In this document: positions 1 through 11,780 of the stretch, piece after piece
Position numbering within the stretch: the first letter of the stretch is position 1
How the letters are laid out: each line of letters starts with the position of its first letter
Origin: Massospora cicadina
Lineage: Eukaryota; Entomophthoromycota; Entomophthoromycetes; Entomophthorales; Entomophthoraceae
Reading direction: 5' to 3'
Assembly: GCA_022478985.1 (NCBI GenBank)
Contig: JAKSZP010000175.1
Span: 62,001 to 126,000 of the forward strand
Length of the DNA stretch: 64,000 nucleotides
Program-made: the position numbers and the translations under genes
Notes under the pieces: model-generated
The model's input: only the letters and a program-made list of their open reading frames with translations
The model's database searches: none
What the model was told of the DNA's origin: nothing

Positions 1-161
1 TATATGGATGACCAGCACTCATGACTATTTTGGCAGAATCCGCTATGATGGTATTTCCTTAACATATTGCGGCATATCCACCATTTGATTATCATCTAAT
101 CTATCACAAATCCTGTCAATCCCAAAAATATGCTATCCAAAAATTAAGCATATATTGTGTG

Positions 162-249
162 TTGTCAAGAGTTGAGAGCTTTGACGAGATTTTAGAGCCC
201 AATCCCTACCTTCAAACCTTATAATTGACTGACTTCCCATAAAATAAAA
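162..249 (+). repeat. Decayed direct repeat, left copy (partner 1543-1630)
   Basis: Both copies begin ttgtcaaRagttgagag and share the order of a 'cct acctt' block and a terminal ataaaa run. Many scattered substitutions show the copies are old. They could be LTR fragments of a lost element or two dispersed copies of one repeat family. Confidence 0.5.
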
Positions 250-344
250 TTTTACTTTTGCAAATACTGGATTTTAAATAGATAATTTATTCTAACCTAT
301 TTTCTTCATTTTATTTATTCTTTTATTTTTTTTAAAATTTCCAG

Positions 345-406
345 TATGTTTAAGGGAGTTGCCCTTACACTTTGGCTAGTTCTATTATTTATTTTATGGA
401 ATTAAT
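345..406 (+). repeat. Decayed direct repeat, left copy (partner 2381-2445)
   Basis: Both copies begin tatgtttaa and share tttggct followed by ttatttat-type and aataaat-type runs. This pair has the same order as the 162/1543 pair. The left block therefore looks like a shortened copy of the right block, or the right block has gained about 0.7 kb. Confidence 0.4.
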
Positions 407-1068
407 AGATGAGGAATTCAATATATTGAAGGCTGAAGCATCCTGTTCATTCTAGTTGCTTGGGAATTCTCATGAATGGCAACTGGTAATTGGGCAATTT
501 TTCAAACCTTCTTTGACATTATTTTATAAAATCACACCCCTAGCTAGCTTTTGCTCTTAAATGACCTGTTTGTGCTAGTTCACCTTCCTAAAACTACCTT
601 GGATTAAGGTTCTGCCTCTTATGATTATGGGCATCCTGTTGGTCAGGTATGTCTCCTTGACATTTAAAGTGGGAGCTGCGATGATGTGATAACTTCTTCA
701 GCTCTCAAGAGCTAACTGACATGCAGTCTCTATCGCCACTCCCATTGCAAGCACAGCTTCAAATGGTCTTCATGGCATATTAATTTAGAAAATTTGGTAT
801 AGGTATTCTTGTTCCTTCAAAGTTTGCTTCATAGGATCTGGATGCATCTTATCATTCCTTGCTTATCACAATGATCGTCCATGCTCCCCACTTGCCTGGA
901 ATATTTGTAGCCCAAGCTGCAAAATTAAGATCATTTAAAGCCTCCTTATTTCCCAGCATCAATGGTCCATAGATGCTACAAAATCATCTTTTTCTGTTTG
1001 TACTGTTCCCACATATAATATGAATTCCACTTATAATAGTCTTTAGTCATATGTTTTTCAGATGGTGA

Positions 1069-1263
1069 GGGGAACCTATCCTTGAGTTTGAGTCTTTTGA
1101 TAGTATTGTTGAGGTGAACGGCACCTCACTGAATTATTTGGTTGGGGAGGATGAGGATCTTTGTGATTTTTTCGCTATTGGGTGGATTAATAACTTTGTC
1201 ATGTCTACCCTTCCACCATTGAAACCACTGCCCCTCCAAGTTGATAGAAGAAAGTTTTCCTAA
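1069..1263 (+). pseudogene. Unidentified open stretch of 64 codons
   Basis: An open frame without a start codon, bounded upstream by an in-frame tga at 1066 and ended by taa at 1261-1263. The peptide is acidic in the middle (VGEDEDLCDFF) and proline/leucine-rich at the end (LPPLKPLPLQ). No family was recognised. It is longer than expected in DNA this AT-rich and may be a scrap of a retroelement polyprotein. Confidence 0.2.
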
Positions 1264-2649
1264 AGTTTACATTTAGAGAATTTATGTATATACAACATCT
1301 TTCTCCACTGCTATACAACACCTTTTTTCTTAAAAAGTACCTCATTCATGGATGCCTCTAGTATAATGGAACTCTTCCAATCATCAGATTATAATGGCAC
1401 AGTTTTTACCTAAATTAAGCTCAAAAACCCTAATAAAAATCTCATAAACGGAATTAGAAAAAGTCTCAAAAAATCTTATCAAATCCACAACTATTAATAA
1501 ACAGAAAACAGACTGAATTCTGAATTTATGCATAATCATGAGTTGTCAAAAGTTGAGAGATTTGCTAAGATTTTGTGACCAACTCCTACCTTGAAAATTT
1601 ATTTTAAGTGATTAGCTTACCTATATAAAATGGTTTCATAAATCGTAGGCTCACTCATACAGTACCTAAATTTATTCTGTCACTGCAGAGGTTGCAATAC
1701 TAATTCAATATTTGGGGGATTTCAAATAGCTTCACTTTAATAATAACTTTATAATATAATAGTTCATTTAGTATTCAAGCAGCAATTATTGTAGAAATTA
1801 GTTTTTACCCACCAGACCTTCTCAATTATGTAGCTTTTTGATTTACCTTAAATACTGGGAAACATTTCCATCAAACCAAGAATGTAATATATCTGCCTTT
1901 TCGCCCTAGAAAAGAATTACCAATTTGAGCAAAAGCTTCTTTTTTGAAAATTTGTAATAATGTAAAAGTTTTCATTTTCAGTACTAGGACAATGAAGAAA
2001 CAACATAATGACATTTCTGACCTAAGCAATTTGTAAGTAGCTATAAAAGAACTTCAAGGGCAAAAGAGGTTGTTTGGTCCCCATATCTCCTCCAATAGGT
2101 CATCACTGAGTTATTGCTTTGTAATGCCTGGGATTGAAACTGCAAAATAAGCAGTATTATTTTCATTATATTGTGACTTAAGATTTGGTCATTCAACAGA
2201 TGTTACTCTATTTTGGCATAGGTGAACTTTTGTCAACGTAGCATCTTTGGTACATGAAATATCAGAGCGTTAAACCCTTATAAAGTTTTTTCTGGAAAAT
2301 GCTTACTATTAAAATTAGTTTTTACTAAAAACTATTTTAGTTTATTTTATTCATGATCTATTTTAATTTTACAATTTTGTTATGTTTAAATGGAGTTTCC
2401 ATGTATTTTGGCTTACCTTCATCATTTATTCTGCAAAATAAATAAATGGGTAAGTCATTGTGGTATTCGATAGCCTGTAAGTACTATTTTCTTAAGCAGT
2501 TTTACTAATAGCAGCTTATAATGTGGCACAAATTAAACTTCTTTAGGTTTTTAGGAGGTTATTCTTTTTGACTTCCATAAGGTCCTATAATGTTGTGCAA
2601 AATTTCTGGGTTATACCCTTTTTAAGAAGTAACTAATAGTACCAGTAAG

Positions 2650-2964
2650 AAAAAAGTTACATGGCATACTGTTTTTGTAGATCTAGTTGGACCTTTCCTT
2701 ATTAGTAACGTGAAAGCAAAGTACACCACCGTGACAATCATTCGCCTAGCCAAATATGTCAAAGCCAAGGCTATTTGGAACATTGAGCTTTCCACCATTT
2801 CTAATAATGTCTTAGAACACATTAATATAGGAATAGCTTCCAACAATTTATCTTTACAGATAATAAATAGAACTTTAATGACAATATCTTACAGTTATAC
2901 ATCAACTTTTGGGAGTGTATGTAAGTACTTTTCAAACCATATCATTTCAACAAAAAACAATTGA
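2650..2964 (+). pseudogene. Ty3/gypsy integrase core fragment
   Basis: The plus strand reads WHTVFVDLVGPF at 2662-2697, then KYTTVTIIRLAKYVKAKAI. This matches the first-aspartate block of retroviral-type integrase cores (DLVGPFP..., K.KY..V.IDR.TKYV). The frame stays open to the taa at 2962-2964, but the region after residue 50 no longer resembles the family, and the second Asp and the Glu of the DDE triad are not seen. The opposite-strand open frame at 2622-2846 is its shadow. This is an orphan pol scrap of a plus-strand element; no linked LTR was identified. Confidence 0.6.
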
Positions 2965-4797
2965 ACAAGCAAACATATACTTCTTAAACATTCTCATGAA
3001 AATTTAGACCAATAAACTTTCTCAATGGAGTACATACCATAGTTGGTATCTTATCATACAACATTTACTATCATTTGACTGATATATTTCTCCATTTCAA
3101 TTGCTACTTAAAAAACTCTCCGCATTTCCACTTGGCGGGATTTTACCTTATAGGTGTGAAGCCTCAAAGTTAGGCTTGGTAATAGTTCATCTGAGTAAGC
3201 TATCTTGACATCTACATATTTTTGTCTTCTATTGATGATAAATATTGGGATTATGCCCAAATTATTAACATTAGGTCACATAGCATTAAAAAATTAATTT
3301 CAAATTTTTAATTAGCAAATTTGGTATTTGACTTCTCAGCGCTTTAACTACTGATGCATCTGAACAACTTCATTCTCAGCTCAGTATTTAACAATATCAA
3401 ATGCTAAAATTCCAATCTAGATTTAATTCTCAGAGTTTCCAATGCATTTCTATATAGCAATATACAATTTATGTCAGCTTTACACTTTTATGTTAATAGT
3501 GCAATACTTGATTAACTTGCTAATGTTCTCATGAAGTACAATGGTGAGTTGTCATATGATTGGGAGGAGAATCATTAGAAAAGCTTTTGTAACTCTGGAT
3601 ATAAGAGGAAAACAATAATTTATGTTGTAGACCAAATCTAGGCTTTATTCAGATTATTCATAACTTTCCATTATCTTATTATTCATCTTTATTTCCAAAA
3701 ATTTCCTTTGTTTATCTTAGCACTATATATGGTGCTACTGTATTACTAATTATATTAATTTCCATAAAATATCTTTATAATTTTATTTATTTTACTTGTC
3801 ATATTCTATAATAAATGTTCAAAGTCTTGTCAAACACAGCGAATTTCAAAGTTCACATTCAAATAACTGCTCCATTAGTATTTCCAAACTGGGCTCCTGA
3901 CACCACCATCGTTATATTTCAATTTACAGGGTCTTAGCAATCTTATTTTATTCACATTATGATGTCCAACTTTTGAATAACTAATCAAAATGAAAGACCA
4001 TTACTTTGTTAATGATTATAAATTTATTAGGGTTCGGTATGAAGGTTGTTTGTTATATTATCATTTTTGCCCAAATTCTAGTAGGTTAAGAATTATCTTG
4101 TAAATCTTATGGACAGGCAAAATCAAAAGATAAGTCAAATCTGGAAGGTCAAACTGAGGTGATCAATAAAGCCTCAAGCTTTACTTAGACAATTAGGTAA
4201 AAGAACTTCATTTATCTGTTTAATTAAATCCATGTAAATTCTCAATAAATTCAATAAGATGACCAGTTATAGATAGTTGCTTGATTTAATGAAACAATCT
4301 TATGAAATAAAAAAACAAAGTAATAAATCAAGTAATAAGTTCTCATTTAAAAAATTAACTTTATTTCTACGTTTGAGACATTAATGAAAACAAGCAGGTG
4401 ACTTTTTCTGTTTAGGTCAAATCTGCTCAGTCTATGCGTTGTAATGAAAAAAGATCATACTTGAATACACAAAGATTCAACTGGTACTATTAATGACTGT
4501 TTCTCACTGAAAAGTAAAAAGAAAGGCTAATAACAAATCAGCTAATCTGGTCTAAGCTGGATTTAGTTAAAAAGAAAATTACATTAAAAAGATTATAAAA
4601 GAGAGATTTGCAGTAAATATAATTTTCCTGGAAGAGACAAATGAATCTAATTGAACTTACCGCTATTTTATAAAAGTTGTGATATTTAGAAGTCTTCCAA
4701 CGGGCATCTGTTTGGGAGAAATATGCATGAGATGGCCCATGACTGCCATCTTGGGCAAGTAGTCATCCAATTCATAATTTATAAATACCTTGGAAGG
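2965..4797. other. Non-coding AT-rich stretch
   Basis: No gene is visible. A short motif at 3151-3166 (taggtgtgaagcctca) recurs at 41635-41650, where it precedes an LTR-like region, so a remnant of the same repeat may lie here. Nothing else was supportable. Confidence 0.5.
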
Positions 4798-4814
4798 CGT
4801 TTTGATTGTATAAT

Positions 4815-5085
4815 AAATTTTAATAAATTTTATTCGAGATGGGCCGACCTGGGGATGATACCGCACCGATTAGGGAAGTGAAGAAAATGGGAAAGGAGGA
4901 TAAAACCCGGAAAACCTCCATGCGCGGCGTATGATAGGCCAGGAACTCCATGGACCGCCTTTGCTATTTGCTATCTCGGTTCGGGGCATTGGTGCGCAAA
5001 ACCAACACAGTCAAAATCGTCCCCTACCCAAAGTCCATTACCGGGATCGAACTCGGGAGGCAGTGGTAGAGGGTCCATACTCTAC
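4815..5085 (-). mobile_element. tRNA-derived SINE, family 2, minus strand
   Basis: The element is framed by a perfect 17-bp target-site duplication, cgttttgattgtataat, at 4798-4814 and 5086-5102. Read on the minus strand it begins ggtagagtatgg, like a tRNA D-arm/A box. It has a B box, agttcgatccc (5043-5053, consensus GGTTCGANTCC), followed by a body of about 200 bp unrelated to tRNA. The 3' tail reads ccccaggtcggcccatctc followed by gaataaaa, related to the tail of the LINE at 52864. Length is about 270 bp. This is a retroposed RNA polymerase III unit, not a working tRNA gene. Confidence 0.8.
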
Positions 5086-5102
5086 CGTTTTGATTGTATA
5101 AT

Positions 5103-5447
5103 GAAACCAAAATCACATTTATCATTTGTGTTGAGGTCTACTGATGAGCTAGATTTGGGCTAGTATAAAGACAGCGCACAAGAATCTGTTATCTCCTCTG
5201 CAAATCTGTGGCATGCCAGAGAACTTAAATCATAATGGGAACATCAGAACTTAGAGCTTCTTAGATAGTAATAAACTTTATAAGGAATCTGGCATGAAGC
5301 TCTTCTATGAGTTGGCTGTGATGAGGTCTATTTAGATCTTGGATTGTTACAGTTTATCTTATAACTTCTTAAAATGGCAAAGCATCAATATGTACTCTGT
5401 CAATAGGTCACTATTAATAAACACAGCTAACAGATAATTTGAGTCTT
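5103..5447. other. Spacer between two SINEs
   Basis: Non-coding sequence lies between the two SINE target-site duplications. No open frame or repeat was recognised. Confidence 0.5.
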
Positions 5448-5463
5448 AAAATTAGTTGTGTGA

Positions 5464-5748
5464 TTGGGGTGGAAGGTGAGTCGGTAAGGGCGTACAGCTA
5501 CCAATCTGAAGGTTGCAGGTTCAATTCCCACCCTTCGCACATTGATCAGGGTGCCAGCCAAAGGAAGCTATTGGCAGTTAGTAGGTCTAATAACACAAAA
5601 ACCTTACCCATGATGTAACCAGAAAAATTTGAGTCCTGATCCAAAGGTGGAAAAACTTTCTTTGATGGAGTTGACCCTGTTCAAGTTTTATATCATTTCT
5701 TTCTTTTGGTAATACCTGTCCCCTGGTTGGCTTGCCTCAGTTAAATAA
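5464..5748 (+). mobile_element. tRNA-derived SINE, family 1, plus strand
   Basis: A perfect 16-bp target-site duplication, aaaattagttgtgtga, flanks it (5448-5463 and 5749-5764). The 5' head has tRNA geometry: a seven-base acceptor-like stretch at 5466-5472, an A-box-like segment from 5473, and a near-perfect B box ggttcaattcc at 5518-5528. A to B spacing is 45 bases, as in tRNA. Only five of seven acceptor pairs form, so it is not a functional tRNA. A body of about 170 bp follows. The tail (5707-5750) ends cccctggttggcttgcctca then gttaaataaaa and matches the 3' terminus of the LINE at 52864-58085. Confidence 0.85.
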
Positions 5749-5764
5749 AAAATTAGTTGTGTGA

Positions 5765-6776
5765 CTAAATTATTTTAATCTAGGAGGCAAAGAGGACCAA
5801 GAATGCAAACTATGTAGGGGAGGTGAATGACATATCACATATTAAATATCTCCTCCTCAGAAAATTGTGTCTGGTCAAGTAGAGCTGACCTTAGTTGGTG
5901 GAGATGAAAATTAATAATTTAGGTCCCATATTGAGCTCACAACAATCTGCAGCCTCTTTTATTGAGGCAGATAAAATTTGATATCACTATTTAGGTCTAA
6001 AATTACCCAATAACAGCAATATGCAGAGGCTATAATCTTTAAGTACATTGTTAAATAATCAGGAATCTAAGGGTTTATATTCCAGTCAAGAGGTGGAAAT
6101 GCCTGATTTTAATGGAGTTGACAAAAATAGAAAACCCTTTAAAGAAACTAACAAGCCTATTATATTACCTCAATTTGATATATATTTGTATTTTTCCCTT
6201 TTTAAAAGCATAATATGATATATCAATTCACCTCAGTACCTCTAATATATTCTAAACTACATTTTCTTGTTCTAAATTAGTGGCACTAAAATAGTTATTT
6301 TTATCATTTTTATATATTGACCTAGTGAATTTCACTTGTATGCTAATATTGTAGTTTAAGGTGTTTATTTTATTTGCTCCTTGTTATTATTTTATTGCTT
6401 GGTATAAGGAATCATGCACTGATAATAGATTGTAGTGTTAATTCCTATAAATCAATATGAATACACTTAGTCTCAAATTTTCAGTATAGTTATATTTAAT
6501 GATAGTAAGAGACCAGCAAACTTCCCAATTTAAGGTAAGTCATCAATATTATTCACATTTTAGTTCCCTCTAATTATTATACCTCTTATTTAAGATGAAT
6601 CTTAAACTGTCATGTTTTATCAGTTTTATGCTGAGTTAGTTATATTTTGCACCCAATTACTCCCTAATATAAAATCATTTTTCCCACATCAGTCCAGATT
6701 AAATTAAATCTATTGAAATCCAAAATCATGCTAAATATGTATCAGGGGTCTATTTTCATCTCATAGTATTAGAAAG
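5765..6776. other. Non-coding stretch with a SINE-like fragment
   Basis: No gene is visible. The segment 6075-6130 resembles the body of the family 1 SINE (5631-5695): both carry a 'cc(a)...aggtggaaa' block followed by tttaatggagttgac or tttgatggagttgac. It is probably a decayed second copy lacking a recognisable head and tail. Confidence 0.4.
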
Positions 6777-7048
6777 TGGTGTCTATAAATTCACGTGAGG
6801 CTCTAGTCTTAAAACAATTGCTTCCTTTATGGAATCAGGAGGTGTAATCTGAGCCAGACACAATTCAGTTAAGTTTAATTAAATAAACAAGTAACTAGAT
6901 GTGTAGCAACCATCAAAAAACTTATTTGGATATTATACTCCTATTATAGATAACTTATGTAAGATTACTTTTCATCTGGTAGAAGCCATTAGCTTTGGCT
7001 GCCGCAAAGTAACTTTTTTTATTAATTAATCTCTATGATGTGTCAATT
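6777..7048 (-). repeat. LTR of element G, left piece (split by element F)
   Basis: This segment aligns along its length with 52438-52735. Shared blocks include ttcacgtgag, cttaaaacaattgcttcct and aatctgagcca. The second copy borders a primer-binding site at 52411-52426, so the repeat is an LTR of a minus-strand element. The alignment stops at about 7049 and resumes at 34885 (attgccgcaaaag against attgccccaaaag near 52736). The left G LTR was therefore cut open by the insertion of element F. TG at 6777 is the presumed LTR edge. Confidence 0.6.
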
Positions 7049-7053
7049 GCACC

Positions 7054-7821
7054 TGTTCCTATAGACCTGAGTCTTGGCAAGTTTGCACATATATATATGC
7101 ACTCAGATAGGTATAGCTTTGTGAAGATAGTATACCTCAAGATAAATAGAAAGCTTGCTATAATACAAGTCTTTATTAAAAGTAAATATATATATGTTAT
7201 AGTCTTGATAGGTTTTTCCAGCACTGGTTATCTATTGTGATGTAAACTGAAAATCTGGTGTTGATGGTATTTACCAGAAGGTGCGTTGCCGCGTGTGTCC
7301 CCCTTTAGATACAAAGCCAATTCAATCTATAACCTGGTCTTTAGCAAATCAGTCTTCCTTCCAGCTCCCAAACCTTTTGTCATTTTTCATTAATGGTCTG
7401 ATAATAGGCAATTGTTAAACGCGTCTGAGACCTGATGACTGTCTGTACAACGCCATATGCATCTTGGTAAGCATCTGTCCAACATTGTGATAAATCTTTA
7501 GGGTATTGAATGATGGGGTGCTCATAACAGATTAAACTGAATAATTCTGGTAGTTTCCAATTGGTAGGACTAGAACTAGTTCAATGGACTGGACATTCAG
7601 AAAACAAGTGGATAAGGTTTGCGTCTGAAGTCAGGATCATAATAATTAATGCTTATAATTTTGGTTTATAAAATTCCAGAAATTATCTGGCTAAGCGTAT
7701 GTATTAGAATTGAATGCCAAAAGATATAGATATTGAAACAAGGGTAAATGCTAGGATATAGGATTTTGGGGATATTATGACTGGTGATAATATCCTATGG
7801 AGGTCTTACCTAAATCATAAC
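7054..7821 (-). repeat. Element F 3' LTR
   Basis: It aligns with 34095-34879. Shared landmarks are ataggtata, agtatacct, ggtatttaccagaa, gtccccctttMa and aaacgcgtct. The long interval of substitutions and small gaps makes this the most diverged LTR pair of the nested stack, in keeping with its outer position. It is followed on the plus strand by taactcttccccacttgcc, which reads as a polypurine tract on the element's own strand. Confidence 0.65.
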
Positions 7822-9077
7822 TCTTCCCCACTTGCCCAAACATAAGGGATCAACAAATTGCCTGCAGCTGGCAGTAGGATTATTAGTCGGAGGGGTTGGT
7901 GTCTCAGCGCCCAGCTGGAAACGCTATAAGAACTTGTAGTGTACTCTGTTGATAGTATGTCTATTAGCAGGATCTTTGAGCGTATATGTGTAAATCAAAG
8001 TTTCTCTATGATATTGGATGGCTCTTTCCAAAAGTGCTCAAGCTTACTTTACTTACCAAATTATAATTATTTTAGTAGAGCAATCACTCCCTTATGCTAA
8101 TACAGGGTGAGGGTTGGAGATCATAATTGTCATACTATATAAATCTCATTTTCTGAAACAGTACATTAGAGTAAGCCTTAGTTAAAGCTAGATCAGCGTT
8201 TGAGTGAGATTCTATAAGTATTAACTGTAGTCATTGCTTCTACATATATGGCGGAGTATAGTATTGGAGGAAGAGAGGGTTGTTGCATATACAGGAGTTG
8301 AAACAGTGACCTTCCTGTAGAGGAGTGGTACATAATATTGTATGTGAAGATGGAGGAAGGCAGGAAGAGGTTTCAGCTGGATGGTTTGCCTGACGCCATT
8401 TATTAAGATGCCAACTAAAGTGCTATTGGCTCATTACAATATACCATTGGTTTTGAAATGGTGTTTACAGGTTCCCTCAGACCCCCATCAAATTATTAAT
8501 CTTAGCGATTACTAGGGAGTGAAGTTATAATTGTTATCCGTCAGAAGGAATTGTGGACATCCATGTTTGCAATTGATATTCTCCAAAATAAATTTTAGCG
8601 GTTGTTTCAGATACCAGGTCCCTGATTGGTTTGTCTTCAACCCACTACATAAAGTGATAAATGGCCACCACAATATTTAAATTGGCTTCTGCTGGTGGTT
8701 AGCATCCCCATGACGCCGATTTATATGGTGTTAAGAAAATTTTGGCTTACCCATTTGGTATGCAGTGCTTTTATAATAAGGTACCTTTACTTGGCACTTC
8801 CTGAAGCAGCTGAGGGATAAATTGGAATTTAAGTGTATTAAATCCCAGTAGTAGTGCCTTTTCAGTTGTTCATAAGTCTTCTTAAATACTCTATGGCCCT
8901 CAACTCATGAACTATAATGATCTGATCTGTACACTTGTATTTTCATGGGCATTATGTGTTCATAGTCTTCTATTAGATTAAGTCTTTTCCTTCTTTATTA
9001 AAAATATTTTCATAACTTGTTATAAAGTACGTTATACTTTTGCTAGCTTGTTATCATACTCCCTGTAATTTCTTTTG
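7822..9077 (-). pseudogene. Element F integrase region
   Basis: On the minus strand at about 8290-8440 one frame reads NG-IL, two stops, ANSTLVGILI, then LPAFLHLHIQYYV. This matches the third-block and C-terminal helix pattern of gypsy integrase (NGTVE.aNSTLV.ILRK...LPaaL.AYrI.Y). The glutamate of the DDE triad is replaced by a stop-riddled segment. The rest of the region is too decayed for me to place the HHCC finger or the two aspartates. A polypurine tract lies at 7822-7836. Confidence 0.5.
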
Positions 9078-9290
9078 TCACAAATGCCAATTACTATTTT
9101 TCCAGTCAAAACACAAATAAGGAAGCCAAGATAGTCCATCAGCATTCTGAGGCTTCACATCAGGCCAATGCTGAATCTCAAAGTCATATCCATGTAGCTT
9201 CAGCACCCAGTATTCTAGGCGTCCCTCCAGCTCCTTGAGGTTGTGTAGACATATAAGCGAGTAGTGATTGATTAATACCTTAAAGTGCAT
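9078..9290 (-). pseudogene. Element F RNase H C-terminal fragment
   Basis: The frame reads LHNLKELEGRLEYWVLKLHGYDFEIQHW and then QNADGLSWLP. This is the hallmark run of Ty3/gypsy RNase H (LRWLqnLKdPeGRLaRWaLrLQgYDFeI.HRPG..h.NADaLSRLP). It lies between the reverse transcriptase (9.6-10.5 kb) and the integrase region (about 8.3 kb), as expected for pol order on the minus strand. The frame is open for 70 codons; the N-terminal half of the domain is broken. Confidence 0.75.
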
Positions 9291-9599
9291 TCTATGAACT
9301 TAAAACTAGACTTTTTAAATGCATAAATCACTGATAGACTCCTTTTAGTAAAAGTTTAATTTTGCTCATGTACATATAAAATTCTAATTAAGTATGAATG
9401 GATGTTCTAGTCCTTTGCTATTGAGTAGGGATAACACAGTTCCTTACATTGTGAGGGAGGCAAGTACCTGGATAATGAGTGGTTACTAAAATTTGGGTAC
9501 TTGTTTACCAGCGCCAAAGTGAGACAGATGTTAATTATGTCAAAAGCCAGCTTATAATTTTGGCTTCTGGTCAGATTAGTTTCATCTCTTCACCAGGTA

Positions 9600-10560
9600 G
9601 AATAGTGACTCCCCTATTTTTTTAAATTTCTCTTATGAACAGCCAGTAGTAGCCAAACATCCCTAGGAAAGCTGGATTTCCCACTTGCTGGCCGGCGTCC
9701 TCATCTCCTTTGGTGACCTCTAGTTTGGCTGGTTGGAGATATATCCCTTGTTGTTGATAATGAAGCCCAAGTACTCAAACCGTTCTATTACGTAGTTACA
9801 TATTTTGAGCTTAACTTTAACTTAAGCAGTAGCGAGCTGGCAGAAATATTCCTTCAGATGCTGCAAGTGTTTGTTCAACGTCCTCAAGAAAACTTTTATG
9901 TCGTCTGAGTAAACCAAGATATAATATATCTTAAGATCTCTCAATATGCTGCCCATAGAACATTAACATGTGATGGGGCTATTACATAAACCCTGCGACA
10001 TTTTCATGGGTGGGAACATCCCTTGGGTTGTTATGATGGTACTTTTTATCCTTCTGATGCATCTCAATCTGTCAGTAGTTGTAAATCAGATCCATGGTAG
10101 AAAAATCATTTGCTCTGATGAGTCAGATGAGCGACCATTGAATTTTGAAAGGGACAAGTGTACTTCTTTGTTATGTTGTTGATGCATTGGTAGTTGAAAA
10201 CTAATCAATTAGTAAATCCTTCTTTTTTACAATTAAGACCAGTGATGTTAACAGGTTTCTTGATAATACTAGCATACCCTTCTTAGAAATCTGGTTGATC
10301 CCTTCATTGAAAACCTCATCCGCTGTCTTGGACCAGTGAATGAGACAAAGGTGTATTAGCGGATTGTTCCTGATTTCAACATGATGTAGTACGTCCTTAT
10401 CATCACAAATAAAAAGCTTCCCATCGGGAAATTTGTTTATGTTTTAAATAGGGCCATCGCCCAATATTTCACACCTTCATCAGACTGACCAAAAATTTGA
10501 TGTATGACTTGATAAATGGCCTCAGTATTTTTCCTCCAACCCAACCTTCTCTAGTATCAC
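9600..10560 (-). pseudogene. Element F reverse transcriptase
   Basis: The minus strand near 9880-9945 reads LRDLKIYYILVYSDDIKVFL, the fifth motif of gypsy reverse transcriptase with the catalytic YxDD present as YSDD (plus positions 9901-9912), where YLDD or YIDD is usual. It is followed by LNKHLQHLKEYF and, after a stop, by a FEYLGFIINNKGYISP-type segment, as in the family. Several stops and frame changes interrupt the rest, so it is non-functional. Confidence 0.7.
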
Positions 10561-11780
10561 ACATTTGTGCACGCCTTGCAATTCTTTCATTATTAGGATG
10601 TGGAGGAAAGCAATAATATTGTGGGTTTTTACCTGAATTGGGTATTAGTAGAGGTTTGCTAGTAATACGCTAATATTTTTACAATATGGGAGAATGAGCC
10701 TAGAGGTATAGTCAGTTCATGGTGTGAGCAGTTAGTTGGCGCAAACGCTTTACATATAAACTGGGCAGTACTTTCCAATCAAAAAAACATGTTCTTTATG
10801 ACCTGGTGGTTGGGCAGAATGGTCAGTTGGTAGCCAGACCTTAGAGGAATGCTTTATGATTTGAATTTTTAGCAAATTAGATATTATGGCTATGCCCTTT
10901 CTCAATAGATAATGAGTATAATTCCATACTATGAGGATAAATTTATAGACAGCGGAGCTCATTTCTCCTGCTGTTGGTCTCCATCCTGTAGTACATTGGA
11001 AGGTTCTAAACAAGAAATGACAGATTATTTTCCTCAAAATTGGGTTTGACGCCATACGTCCTCATGAATGAGGTTCCAATGAGAATAATATATTAGATGT
11101 TTGTTAGGAAAATCACAGGAGCTGACACAACAAAGGAACGGAACCTTAGCGGCAGTGCACTGTAGTCCCTTTAGTGAGGTAGTTGAGTTGGGTCCTGCTG
11201 TTCCATATTTCTTGTAGTGGTCATTATCTGGTAATCATGGTTTTTTTAAAAAATTAATTGTATAATATATTAATAGGGTTCTTGCTATCTACTATACCCT
11301 GACTCAGATCTTTTCTATTCTAATAACAGTGTACATAAACTCAAAATAGTAAGAATCAGTGGTATATTAAGTGTACACTGAGCTTATTGGCCTGGCTTAG
11401 ATAAGACTGTCTTTCACCACAGACTAGGGGGCTTAACTTCTTTATTCTCCAGGGAAATAGCCATGAAAACTCTTTAAACTTTGGAATATTGCCAGAAGCA
11501 ACCTCAAATCATACTGCTCCAGCTGCTGTACATAAGGCTTTAATACTTTGGCTGCTTGGACTATATTTTCCCCCCAGCATGAGCAGGTGGTGACTGCTAG
11601 TACATCGTCAGTGATGCTGGATTGAATGAAAGAGGTTGTTAGGCTTCATGGTTTGAATTAGGAATATTTTAGGATCTAGCAGAGGTGGATATTTCATTTC
11701 TAATCCACCCACTTTTTTCCCTGCGTTTTAGTAATCATCATTCCCACATGATGAACCTTTAATTTAAGGCCCTTGTTGCA
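10561..11780 (-). pseudogene. Element F protease/linker region, unresolved
   Basis: By position between reverse transcriptase and the gag zinc knuckle this should hold the aspartic protease. The only sizeable frame (10750-11055, 101 codons) shows no DTG motif that I can see. I call it by context, not by motif. Confidence 0.35.

Larger units (their letters stand above)
1..2649. other. AT-rich non-coding stretch with decayed repeats
   Basis: I see no convincing gene in this stretch. It holds two pairs of weakly matching direct repeats (162-249 with 1543-1630, and 345-406 with 2381-2445) and one 65-codon open stretch (1069-1263). The repeats suggest old transposon remains, but no LTR ends, primer site or polypurine tract could be set. 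Confidence 0.5.

Noticed and set aside
4663..4866. Minus-strand 67-codon frame
   Set aside because: It runs across the SINE target duplication and SINE tail, so it is a chance frame.
5043..5085. tRNA gene on the minus strand
   Set aside because: It starts within the D-arm at the target-site duplication, lacks the acceptor 5' half, and is part of a SINE.
5466..5538. tRNA gene
   Set aside because: A and B boxes and tRNA spacing are present, but the acceptor stem has two mismatches of seven and the T-stem two of five. The segment is fused to a SINE body and framed by a target-site duplication.
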